Position numbers and translations under genes: made by a program
The notes under the pieces: model-generated
Seen by the model: the letters and a program-made list of their open reading frames with translations, nothing else
The model's database searches: none
What the model was told of the DNA's origin: nothing
Shown here: positions 20,076 through 27,800 of the stretch, one piece after another
Layout of the letters: every line of letters begins with the position of its first letter
How positions within the stretch are numbered: the stretch's first letter is position 1
IMG/VR virus record: IMGVR_UViG_3300015371_000013
Location: 16,502-80,501 of that record
DNA length: 64,000 nt
Direction: 5' to 3' (one strand)
DNA from: a virus

Positions 20076-20107
20076 AAAAAAGAGAAGCCGGGTTAGGACT
20101 CCTCTCT
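20074..20107 (-). terminator. Terminator after the 77-residue gene
   Basis: AGAGAGGAGTCC-TAACCC-GGCTTCTCT followed by seven T. Confidence 0.8.
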
Positions 20108-20113
20108 AACGAT

Positions 20114-20347
20114 CTAATCGATGGGAATCAGGTCGTAGTGAAATCGCGGAAAGCCGATACGTCTCATCTGGAAACGATAACGACCGGGCGGCACGGTGCG
20201 GAAATCTCCGTCCTGACACATGTTCATGAAAGTTCCGTGAAGAATCTTTTCTTTTTGTGTCGGGTCAGAGGTGACATAGGCAACGTGGGCCACATCGTCG
20301 TCGTTTATAGTGACGAGAATATAGGGTTTTGACGATTTTCGAAACAT
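20114..20347 (-). CDS. 77-residue soluble protein
   Basis: MFRKSSKPYILVTINDDDVA, a beta-rich pattern without a span, ending RIGFPRFHYDLIPID. AAAGGAACATC before the ATG. Single-gene unit; not recognised. Confidence 0.65.
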   Translation of the reverse strand: MFRKSSKPYILVTINDDDVAHVAYVTSDPTQKEKILHGTFMNMCQDGDFRTVPPGRYRFQMRRIGFPRFHYDLIPID

Positions 20348-20370
20348 GATGTTCCTTTCGGGTAGGTGTC

Positions 20371-20396
20371 ATTATAAGCTGTGAAATGTTCGCGAA
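20371..20396 (-). promoter_or_regulatory. Phage promoter, TTCGCG-type, for the 77-residue gene
   Basis: TATAAT at 20371-20376, TTCGCG at 20391-20396. Confidence 0.85.
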
Positions 20397-20428
20397 AAAA
20401 GAAAGTCCCGGATTGAGACTCTCTTTTT
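20395..20428 (-). terminator. Terminator after the 82-residue gene
   Basis: AAAGAGAGTCTC-AATCC-GGGACTTTCTTT then TTTTTCGCG. Confidence 0.8.
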
Positions 20429-20434
20429 GACTAC

Positions 20435-20683
20435 TTACACGACAGGACTCGCTTCGTTGAGGACGAAGATGTTGAGGCGATCAGAAGTCCACTTGAGAGC
20501 ATCTCCTGGATTGTCCAGCAGCTTCTGGAGATTCTCAGGGCTGACCGAGAGGAACAGATCGCTGGTGTTGTTGGACATCAGGCGATGTGCTCCTACGGCT
20601 CCTGCAATAACTCCAGCACCGTAGACGATGACAGTGTGATGCTTCCGATAGAACTTCTTAGCACGTTGGTACTTGTCGTTCAC
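20435..20683 (-). CDS. 82-residue membrane protein, GTG start
   Basis: Start VNDKYQRAKKFYRKHHTVIV at the GTG at 20683, with AAAGGAG 8 bases upstream; the upstream ATG sits at the promoter. One span with a Gly/Ala face (VIVYGAGVIAGAVGAHRL), then a soluble tail. The GAG..AG.. span resembles the two NKKVYLVGAG proteins. Confidence 0.65.
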   Translation of the reverse strand: MNDKYQRAKKFYRKHHTVIVYGAGVIAGAVGAHRLMSNNTSDLFLSVSPENLQKLLDNPGDALKWTSDRLNIFVLNEASPVV

Positions 20684-20711
20684 GAAATACTCCTTTGAGT
20701 AGTAGGTTGTC

Positions 20712-20737
20712 ACTATACCCCATGAAATATGTGCGAA
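20712..20737 (-). promoter_or_regulatory. Phage promoter, TTCGCG-type, for the 82-residue gene
   Basis: TATAGT at 20712-20717, TTCGCA at 20732-20737. Confidence 0.8.
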
Positions 20738-20774
20738 GACAAAAAGAGAAGCCGCGTTAGGGCTCCTCTCTTTG
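20734..20774 (-). terminator. Terminator after the 73-residue gene
   Basis: AGAGAGGAGCCC-TAACGC-GGCTTCTCT then TTTTTGTC, a few bases from the next promoter box. Confidence 0.8.
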
Positions 20775-20777
20775 AGA

Positions 20778-20999
20778 CTACTTCACCATGTAGATGGCGT
20801 AGCCGTGTCCAACGACTTTGACACTCATCTCGAACAGGTCATCGTGGTCAATGATCCTGTGGTTTGTGGTATCGGTGGGGCCATCGATCTCGAAGACGAA
20901 CCAGGTATGTTCTTCTTCAATCTCGGGACGGACGCCACCGTTCAGAACCTGGATCAAATCCAGAGTGTTCTGTTCGATGGGAATGGCGTATGTGGACAC
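20778..20999 (-). CDS. 73-residue soluble protein, GTG start
   Basis: VSTYAIPIEQNTLDLIQVLN, then HTWFVFEIDGPTDTTNHR and an acidic stretch, ending GHGYAIYMVK. AAAGGAGGATTTTC before the GTG. Looks like a compact alpha/beta protein. Single-gene unit. Confidence 0.65.
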   Translation of the reverse strand: MSTYAIPIEQNTLDLIQVLNGGVRPEIEEEHTWFVFEIDGPTDTTNHRIIDHDDLFEMSVKVVGHGYAIYMVK

Positions 21000-21029
21000 G
21001 AAAATCCTCCTTTGGTTAGGTGTGGTTTC

Positions 21030-21055
21030 ACTATAAACCATGAAATATACGCGCC
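21030..21055 (-). promoter_or_regulatory. Phage promoter, TTCGCG-type (weak box), for the 73-residue gene
   Basis: TATAGT at 21030-21035 and GGCGCG at 21050-21055; a perfect palindrome lies immediately upstream. Confidence 0.75.
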
Positions 21056-21058
21056 AGT

Positions 21059-21071
21059 ATTTACAGTAAAT
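21059..21071. promoter_or_regulatory. Perfect palindrome next to a promoter, operator-like
   Basis: ATTTAC-T-GTAAAT (minus strand), ending 4 bases from the promoter box. CAGATACTG nearby partly repeats the flank CAGTATTTAC. It is the only copy of the 20 promoters with such a site. Possible repressor or activator site. Confidence 0.4.
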
Positions 21072-21137
21072 GCGAGTCAGTATCTGGACTTTTCACCAAA
21101 ATTACCCCCCGGGAATTTTTTGATAGTGAAAAAAAGA

Positions 21138-21175
21138 GAGGCTGTGTTTTTCACACGAACCTCTCTCTTCGATAA
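21138..21175 (-). terminator. Terminator after the 116-residue gene
   Basis: AGAGAGG..TGTG-AAAAA-CACA..CCTCTCT followed by seven T. The ~60 bases between it and the palindrome hold no gene. Confidence 0.85.
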
Positions 21176-21194
21176 CTTATTTCAGGATTTGGCG

Positions 21195-21545
21195 TTACGA
21201 TCGAGGCTTCATCACGAAGCCAAGCGCGGATCTGCTTCTGATCACATGTTCGCGCTCGTAGCGGGCCAACCAGAGGATCCCGAAGATATTGGCGGCGACG
21301 ACAAGCACGGTGTCCGGGCTGATCTGCTTGCTGAATCCGAATCGTCGTTCATCCGCCAGTTCCTGCTCTTGTTTTTTCAGTTTGGCGGTCTGTTCGACTT
21401 CTTCGATCTTCAGTTTGTGCAGCTCGGAAATATGCTTGACAATCGATGCGTATTCCTCGGAGGTCTTCGCATGGTTTGGCAGCTCTTTGAGGGCGGCTTG
21501 GATCTCAGCATCGAGCTTGGTCTCGATTTGAGTCTTGATAAACAA
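21195..21545 (-). CDS. 116-residue coiled-coil membrane protein, TTG start
   Basis: TTG at 21545 with AAAGGAGAGTAA upstream. A long charged helix (about 1-70) is followed by SPDTVLVVAANIFGILWLAR (about 75-95), one span, and RYEREHVIRSRSALGF at the C-terminus. The pattern (helix, PDT.L.V.ANI.GIL, then a short basic tail) is a conserved actinophage family of unknown function. Confidence 0.7.
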   Translation of the reverse strand: MFIKTQIETKLDAEIQAALKELPNHAKTSEEYASIVKHISELHKLKIEEVEQTAKLKKQEQELADERRFGFSKQISPDTVLVVAANIFGILWLARYEREHVIRSRSALGFVMKPRS

Positions 21546-21569
21546 TTACTCTCCTTTGATAGGGTTGTC

Positions 21570-21595
21570 ATTATAGGCTGTGTATCAGCCGCGAA
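21570..21595 (-). promoter_or_regulatory. Phage promoter, TTCGCG-type, most upstream copy
   Basis: TATAAT at 21570-21575, TTCGCG at 21590-21595, just downstream of the late operon's last gene. It marks the late/early boundary. Confidence 0.8.
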
Positions 21596-21598
21596 ACC

Positions 21599-21688
21599 CT
21601 ATAACCCAGGTAGCCAGGCAATGAGGAAGATGGTCACCACCGCAAATATGCCGATGATGCAGATGACCAAGATCCCTAACCTATTCAC
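21599..21688 (-). CDS. 29-residue membrane peptide at the end of the lysis cassette
   Basis: GTG at 21688 within the holin's last codons (AAGGTGG before it): [20 protein letters not shown] then FLIAWLPGL. Nearly all hydrophobic, one span. Position beside the holin suggests a second small lysis membrane protein, but this is inference. Confidence 0.6.
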   Translation of the reverse strand: MNRLGILVICIIGIFAVVTIFLIAWLPGL

Positions 21689-21998
21689 GTACCACCTTGA
21701 ACGTCACTTCGTCTTTCTTCTCAAGCAATTCTGGATCGTCGTTGAGTTCTAAAGAGAATATCTTCTTATCCCCTACCTCTTTTACAACAAGGTCTCCTCC
21801 TGTAGCATCCTTTTGGTATTTGCTGGAGGACAACTGCAAAAGCACTCCGATAAAGGTATCCACCGCTACAATGGTTCCCACGACTTGTTCCGCCGCCGGT
21901 AGGCCCCAAATCCCTGCCAAGGTGAAATATAACGTTCCCACCGCTGGGAGGGCAATCTGAGCCAGAAACTTGAGTCGATCATAAAGAGTATTGCTCAT
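21681..21998 (-). CDS. Phage holin, r1t-like
   Basis: 105 residues from [20 protein letters not shown]. Two spans (about 9-27 and 36-56) with [20 protein letters not shown] and [18 protein letters not shown], the pattern of the r1t-type holin family, then a soluble acidic/basic tail. Holins pierce the inner membrane to release the endolysin, here the M15 peptidase at 61366-61776. ATG overlaps the upstream TGA. Confidence 0.85.
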   Translation of the reverse strand: MSNTLYDRLKFLAQIALPAVGTLYFTLAGIWGLPAAEQVVGTIVAVDTFIGVLLQLSSSKYQKDATGGDLVVKEVGDKKIFSLELNDDPELLEKKDEVTFKVVRE

Positions 21999-22345
21999 TC
22001 CTTGAAACATACGTAGAGGGTCTCCTGGCCTCCTGGGTGATTGATGATGAGACGACCAAATACAAATCCGGCCGGACAAGTAGTACCCCCAGGTTCACCC
22101 TTAGGCCCCGCTGGACCCGGCTCGCCTTTCTCGCCTTTCTCGCCTTTCTCTCCTTTCTCTCCTTGTTCGCCTTTGGGACCCGGTGGCCCGGCTGGGCCTG
22201 GTGGTCCTGGCTCCCCATTTTTGATAGTGATGGTCCTTGTCGGCCCTTCATCGGTTTGGGATACAGCTTGGCTGGCGAAAAATCCTGCGGCCCCTGTGAG
22301 TGCCAGTCCGCTGGCGAGCATTAACGCTGTGATTCGGCTACTCAT
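21995..22345 (-). CDS. Secreted collagen-like protein
   Basis: 116 residues from the ATG at 22345 (GGAGAGG upstream). N-terminal signal-type segment ([20 protein letters not shown]), then about 40 residues of Gly-x-y repeats ([19 protein letters not shown] repeated four times), then a small globular tail with two Cys (TCPAGFVFG...YVCFKE) that could form a disulphide. Probably exported or virion-displayed. It starts within the end of the upstream coiled-coil gene. Confidence 0.7.
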   Translation of the reverse strand: MSSRITALMLASGLALTGAAGFFASQAVSQTDEGPTRTITIKNGEPGPPGPAGPPGPKGEQGEKGEKGEKGEKGEPGPAGPKGEPGGTTCPAGFVFGRLIINHPGGQETLYVCFKE

Positions 22346-22568
22346 CAGCCTCTCCATACTTTAGTCGTAGTTCTCGGAGCTCCTTTGAGAGTTTCTCGGT
22401 AGTACGTTCTTCTTCCAGTAGTCGTTCGTGGCACTTACGACTGGCTTCTTCAGCTGCGTTCTTACGGGTTGAAATATGACTTAGGACGGCCATGGCAATC
22501 CCCATAAGGGAGCAACCCGCCGCAATGATCCCGAATATTGTGGGTTCTGCGATTGCCAACACCATCAT
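22338..22568 (-). CDS. 76-residue membrane-anchored coiled coil
   Basis: [20 protein letters not shown] gives an N-terminal span; residues 32-76 are a charged coiled coil ([20 protein letters not shown]). The build fits an auxiliary lysis protein or anti-holin. Lies between the tail-tip protein and the holin. Confidence 0.6.
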   Translation of the reverse strand: MMVLAIAEPTIFGIIAAGCSLMGIAMAVLSHISTRKNAAEEASRKCHERLLEEERTTEKLSKELRELRLKYGEADE

Positions 22569-23780
22569 TCACGTTCCCGCCTCCGGGTTAATAACCGCGA
22601 TCGTTGGGTATTCCCGTTCTCCGCTCTTGTCTTGTGATCGAATATACTCAGTAACTCTAGACTTGGTAATCAGTCCAGTGATGCCCTTGAGCTCAATTAC
22701 GTCTCCCAGCCCGTAGTTCACTCCGTACTTGTAGTCGTTGTTAGGCGACGTCTGACCGTCGATGGCTCGAATATAATTGTGATTGGCCAGAGCGTCCTTG
22801 GCGTTTTGGTCAATAAAGGCTAGGATCTCGTCGGGACCGACAACATACTCTGTCCATCTTTGAAGAACCCCTCCATATATTGTAACTTTTCGACCCACCG
22901 GCTCACCCTCAGCATCGGTTACCATCACCCGTCTCGCAAACCCCTCGGGCTTGGGAAGCGTAGGTTCAGCGTATCGAGTATATAGCTTTCCCTTGTACCA
23001 CACATAGATGACGTTCTTGTAGTCCGCATTGGATCGAATCTCTTTGAGATCCGACAGTGAATCCATGTCAGGCACCAAGCGAACCAGAGGATATGCGCTG
23101 CCCGTGGTGTGATCCACGCCTTTATAAGTCTTGAACTTTAGGACATAGCCCTCATCGATGGTAGCCGAGTCCAAATATAACGAGAGCCCAACTCCCTCCT
23201 GCTGAGCCAGATGGACTATGCCGTCATACAACGGCCCGGTGGGAATCGTGAGTCGTTTGGCGGTTCCCGAAGTATCGGTATCACCCAGTTCAAGATGCTC
23301 GATCGTTTCATAAGGCCAGTCAAGGTTGACCACGTTCTGAAAATCAGTGTACCCGGTACCAGTCATGGGCACCGGATGAATAACCATCTTGTCGACTACA
23401 TAAGATATGAATTCGCCCGGCTTCTTGGCGTTTGGTTGATCAAGCGTAAAGTCTACAATCTTTGGAGAATTTTCGTCACTGGGATTGTAGTCAGGATTCT
23501 TAAACCATACAAGCCGATTATTGAGAAATTCTATCAGCGACGAGCCTAGAATCGTCATCAGCCGTTCCTCAATCGACTGAGTATGCAAATACATGACCTC
23601 TTTGGTCCCCCGCAAGGCCAGAAACGTACCTGGAGTCAACTTTTCGATGTTACTTGGCGTAGCAGGCACCACCAGTTGTACATCTCCTGCTGAATAATAT
23701 CGTTCTGTCCAGATGGCGGAGACAAATTCGTCAATAACGTCCTTGGGGAGAAAGGTGTCGGTGAGAGTATAGAGATCCAC
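22569..23780 (-). CDS. Tail-tip protein, ReqiPepy6 Gp37-like
   Basis: 403 residues from the GTG at 23780, which shares a base with the upstream stop (TAGTG). I recognise the Gp37-like tail family: VDLYTLTDTFLPKDVIDEF..AIWTERY, the GTFLALRGTKEVMYL..SIEE block, a long beta-rich middle, and a C-terminal GDVIELKGITGLITKSRVTE. Such proteins cap the tail below the distal tail protein and contact the cell. Confidence 0.85.
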   Translation of the reverse strand: MDLYTLTDTFLPKDVIDEFVSAIWTERYYSAGDVQLVVPATPSNIEKLTPGTFLALRGTKEVMYLHTQSIEERLMTILGSSLIEFLNNRLVWFKNPDYNPSDENSPKIVDFTLDQPNAKKPGEFISYVVDKMVIHPVPMTGTGYTDFQNVVNLDWPYETIEHLELGDTDTSGTAKRLTIPTGPLYDGIVHLAQQEGVGLSLYLDSATIDEGYVLKFKTYKGVDHTTGSAYPLVRLVPDMDSLSDLKEIRSNADYKNVIYVWYKGKLYTRYAEPTLPKPEGFARRVMVTDAEGEPVGRKVTIYGGVLQRWTEYVVGPDEILAFIDQNAKDALANHNYIRAIDGQTSPNNDYKYGVNYGLGDVIELKGITGLITKSRVTEYIRSQDKSGEREYPTIAVINPEAGT

Positions 23781-24628
23781 TACAACCCACCGAACCGGTT
23801 GTAATAGGCCATGACCCAATTTTGCCCCGTCTCAGCTGCTGCTACCGACAGCAGATTAGTCCCCGGACGAATCTCGGGCCACACCGAATCCGCCGTCATC
23901 TTCGACAATACGTTCGTGACCGCGCCATCCTCTCGAGATACTACCTGGGCCCGCTTTTCGTTTCTCACGGAGCTGAGCTTGAAATATCTCGTCGCATCGA
24001 CCAATACGCCTTCCACCTCAAAGTGTTGAGGATCTTCGGGAGCCTTGGTCTGGATAGTAATATCCCCGGTATAGGTCGGCTTGGCCACTGATCCATCGAC
24101 TCGAAGCTCAAATCCGGTGGATACAGTTCCGACATACTCAAACTCCAACTCAGAGGTGCCATCGTCGACCACGCCTTCATAGAGAGTAGCATCGATGTCG
24201 ATGAAATCCGGACGATGACACAGGATGGAGATTTGGATCTCCGGGTCCTCTGAGAATATGTTCGGCTCGAAACTCTCGACCACGCCTTCGATGTCGACCG
24301 TAGGCAAGTCTTCACTGAAGAACCGAAGTTTGGTCCACGCCTCGGGAAGAAAATATGCATACAACTGATGACGAAGATTGGTCATGGTCTGATCGACCCA
24401 GTTCGGGTTTAACCCAAGATTTAAGACGATGTTTCGTTTACCGATAGAGCTGCCTTGAAACAGTTCTCCACGTCCCGAGGCGAAGGCGGTAGAGGCCAGT
24501 TCGGCCTTGACCGGTCCCAATCCGTCGATCGTACGAAGTTGCACTGGGTCATCGTTCGGCATGAAACCGCCCAGCGGGAGCTCTGGCGCGGACGGATTCG
24601 AGCTAAACACTTCCAACCTTCTTAGCAC
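23780..24628 (-). CDS. Distal tail protein (Dit-like)
   Basis: 282 residues. N-terminal half follows siphovirus tail-tip (Dit) proteins: IDGLGPVKAELASTAFASGR, a GSSIGKRNIVLNLGL..NW segment and LR.QLYAYFLP. C-terminal half is a carbohydrate-binding-like beta sandwich (FELRVDGSVAKPTYTGDITI). Follows the tape measure gene, its usual place, but a 233-base structured gap lies between. Confidence 0.85.
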   Translation of the reverse strand: MLRRLEVFSSNPSAPELPLGGFMPNDDPVQLRTIDGLGPVKAELASTAFASGRGELFQGSSIGKRNIVLNLGLNPNWVDQTMTNLRHQLYAYFLPEAWTKLRFFSEDLPTVDIEGVVESFEPNIFSEDPEIQISILCHRPDFIDIDATLYEGVVDDGTSELEFEYVGTVSTGFELRVDGSVAKPTYTGDITIQTKAPEDPQHFEVEGVLVDATRYFKLSSVRNEKRAQVVSREDGAVTNVLSKMTADSVWPEIRPGTNLLSVAAAETGQNWVMAYYNRFGGL

Positions 24629-24861
24629 GCTCAGACCTCCTTTCGGAATATGAGTACCTCAGCCAGGCCCCGCAAGGCGATTTCCCACACATTCCTCGAG
24701 GGAGTATGTAGTCCTCACGAGACCTGGCCAAGCTTCCTCAGCCGGGCCCTGGATGACGCGAAGGCAGAGTCGCGGGCGGGCGCAACCCTACCTTTTCCAG
24801 GACCCGGCCAAGTTGATGGCGCGGAGCCCAGAGCTTTGACACCCTGGGCCCCGCGTACGGG
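24629..24861 (-). ncRNA. 233-base structured gap between tape measure and distal tail genes
   Basis: GC-rich, no ORF with a ribosome site. Three successive stems on the minus strand: GCGGGGCCCAG/CTGGGCTCCGC (11 bases, one mismatch), GCCGGGTCCTGG/CCAGGGCCCGGC (12, one G-T) around about 55 bases, and GCCAGGTCTCG/CGGGGCCTGGC (11, with G-T pairs). No U-tract. A gap this long in a tail operon is unusual. RNA identity is inferred. Confidence 0.5.
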
Positions 24862-27800
24862 CTAGGACACAAGCCCCAGCGCCGACTTGACTTGCGCCAG
24901 TTGATTCTTGGTTTGACGGTAGATCTCCACATCCGACAACTTCTCCGGAGAGTAGTTGTTCTGCGTGTATTCGAAGGTGGGACCCGCTTGGCCACCTTGG
25001 GTGGTTGCAGTCGTTTCCACCCTCGCCTTCTCGGCAGATATAGTGGCTGCTTGCCCAAATGAAGCAGCTGCGGTTATCGGAGTAACGTTGGTGAGACCGT
25101 CTAGATTCTTTGCTTCTCTTTGAACCTTGGAGAGATCGAGCACCGGAGTGATGACCGGATCAACCTCGATGTCATCGGTGATAGCGCTGGATATGGCTGA
25201 CAGGGTGTCTTTGCCGAGCTGTGCGGCCGCAACAGCCGCATCCGAGGAATCCAGCCCTCGAGCCAGACCCTGAGATATGAACTTGCCGATCTCGGCAAAC
25301 ACCTCGGACGGCGACTTGATCTTCAGTTGCCGCTTGATGGAACGCACCATCATGTCGGCAAGATTGTCCATCTCCTTCTGAAGATCGGCTCGCTTCGCCT
25401 TCAGACCGTCGACCAGACCCTGAGCTGCTTGAATACCTGCCGCGTAAAGTTCCTTCACGGCTTGGTTTGAGATATTTGTGGCCTGAGCCAACATCTCAGA
25501 ATTCAGCTTGTTGATCTCGTCGACCCCACTCTTACCCGAGGCGAGAAGTTGCTCGGCAAATTCTTGCCCAGATGTGCCCTTCTCCAAGAGCTTCTTGTAG
25601 GTTGTATCGTCCAACCCAAGATCTCGTAGCCTTTGCAGAGTCTCATTGTACTTTATAGTGGCGTTAATCTGTTCTTGCAGGGCCTTCTTGTACAAGGCAA
25701 CCTGGTCGATCCTCCGCCGAGCCTCTGCCTTCTTTCGAATTTCGTCGAGCTTCTCTTGACGCGCTGTTTCAGTAAGCTCGGCTTCAGCTACTGCGTCGTC
25801 TACAAGACGATCAATATCCGGCGTACCTGAATACTGATCAAACCTGGACTTACCGTAAGACTCGGCTTCCCCCTTCAGCCTGTCTAGCTCCTGCTGAGCT
25901 GCTTCCAGCTTCTTGGTGACCTTCTCGTAGTCCTTAGAGAGTCCTATGAGTTCCTGCTTCTCTTCTTTGAGCCCTCGATTGAGAACTCGACGAGCCTCGG
26001 ACAATTTGTTAAGATTTGCTGTATTCTGACGAATCGAGGCCTGAAGCTCTGCGATCAGTTTCGGATCGCGCTCTTCACCTCGCTTTTTCAGTTCTTCCTC
26101 GAGCTGCTCCTTGTCGGACTTGACTTGGTCTCGAGTCGTCTTGATATCCTGGTTAAGCCGATCTCTCAAACTGGCGAAGGCACTACGAATATCGGACGCA
26201 GATCCGTGAATTCCTTGAGCAAACCCTCTTCCCACTTCTTTGCCGATCTCACGCATGACCTCGGAGGGCGAGTGAACTCCGAGAATATCCTTGATCTGCT
26301 TGATCATTCCCACGGCCGACTGCTCGCCTGACTTTTGAACCATCTTAGCGTTGTCATCGACGCCCTTGGCAAAGCCCTGCATGGTGAACTTGCCGATCTC
26401 CATGAACACCGAGGAGGGTGAATGAATGCCAAGAATCTTCTTGGCCCAGCCCGGAAGCTTTCCGAACACGGCATCGAGAACTCTCTTCAAAAGTCCGCTG
26501 AGCTTTCCGAACTGATCGACAAGCCCGTCAATGATGGCGTCAGCCACTCCGGCCCCTGCCGAGAACAAATCGTCGAAATTATCCCGAATAGATTTCTCAA
26601 GACCGTTGAGGAACCTGATGATGGCCCTGAACCCGACATTGGCCAGCCCTGAGAGACCATCGGCAATGCCGTTCAGGAACTTGCGTGCGACTTCAAGTCC
26701 CTTCTGAACCAGTCTCGGAATTGCATCCCCGATACCATCCATGAACTTGAGAATAAGATTGGTACCAGCGGCGATAATCCTGGGGACCTGAGTCGCAATC
26801 GAATTGATGAACTTGATGACCAGATTGGCCCCGGAGGCAACAATCTTCGGAATATGCGACGCCACCGAATTGATATAGAGGGTGATCATCTTGGCCACAA
26901 GGGCAATGATCCGTGGAATCTGAACCGCGACCCCGGCCAGGAACTTGAACAGCAGATTGCCGCCCGCTTGCGTGATCTTGGGCATCTGCATGGCCAAAGC
27001 GTTGAGGAACTTGGTAACGATCTCCCCTACCTTGGTCACCACTTGACCAATATTCTGAGATATACCGTTGAGCAGGCCCAACAACAATTTCATACCTGCT
27101 GCTTGGATCTTTGGCACATTCTCTATCAGCACCTGGAGAATGGAATTCACCAGGACCCCGATACCGATGGCCAGCTTGGGCGCGTTCTCAGTGACAAATT
27201 TGATAATGAAATCAAGCATCTTCCCCAAGGCTTCAAGCACCTTGGGTGACAGCTTGGTCAACTCTTCGACAATGCTCAGCAAACCCTTGACAAAGGTGAT
27301 GACCAGTGTCGGTATTGCCGCGACGAAGGCAGTCAAAGCCGTGACCATGACGGCTATGCCTTTTCCACCTTCTCCGGCCAACAGAGAAAGCGCCTTGGCG
27401 AATATGAACACCGCCGTGGCGGTTAGGAGAAATACCCCAGCCAACGGCAATAGGGCTACGCCCAGAGACACCAACCCAGGTCCGGCCAGCAGACCCGCTA
27501 CCGCTAGCGTACCCAGAGCCAAAGCCACCGCGGCCAATCCCTTAAATATGGTTCCCCAATCCAAGGTCCCCAAGAAAGCCAGAGTAGGAGCCAGCAGAGC
27601 TAGTGCCACCGAAGCCGCCAGCAAGGCTACTGAACCGGCGAGAGTACCTGTCATGGCCGTGAGACCCACGGCAAGAATAACCAGCGCCCCGGCCATGGCG
27701 ACCAATCCCTTGACCAAGGTGTCTACGCCCAGATTACCGAGAATTCCGATCGCCTTGGCGAGAACCACCATGGCTCCTGAAACGATGAGCACCCCAGCCG

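Noticed and set aside
24629-24861. Small gene between tape measure and distal tail genes
   Set aside because: Short frames there lack ribosome sites and the base pairing is too regular for coding sequence.
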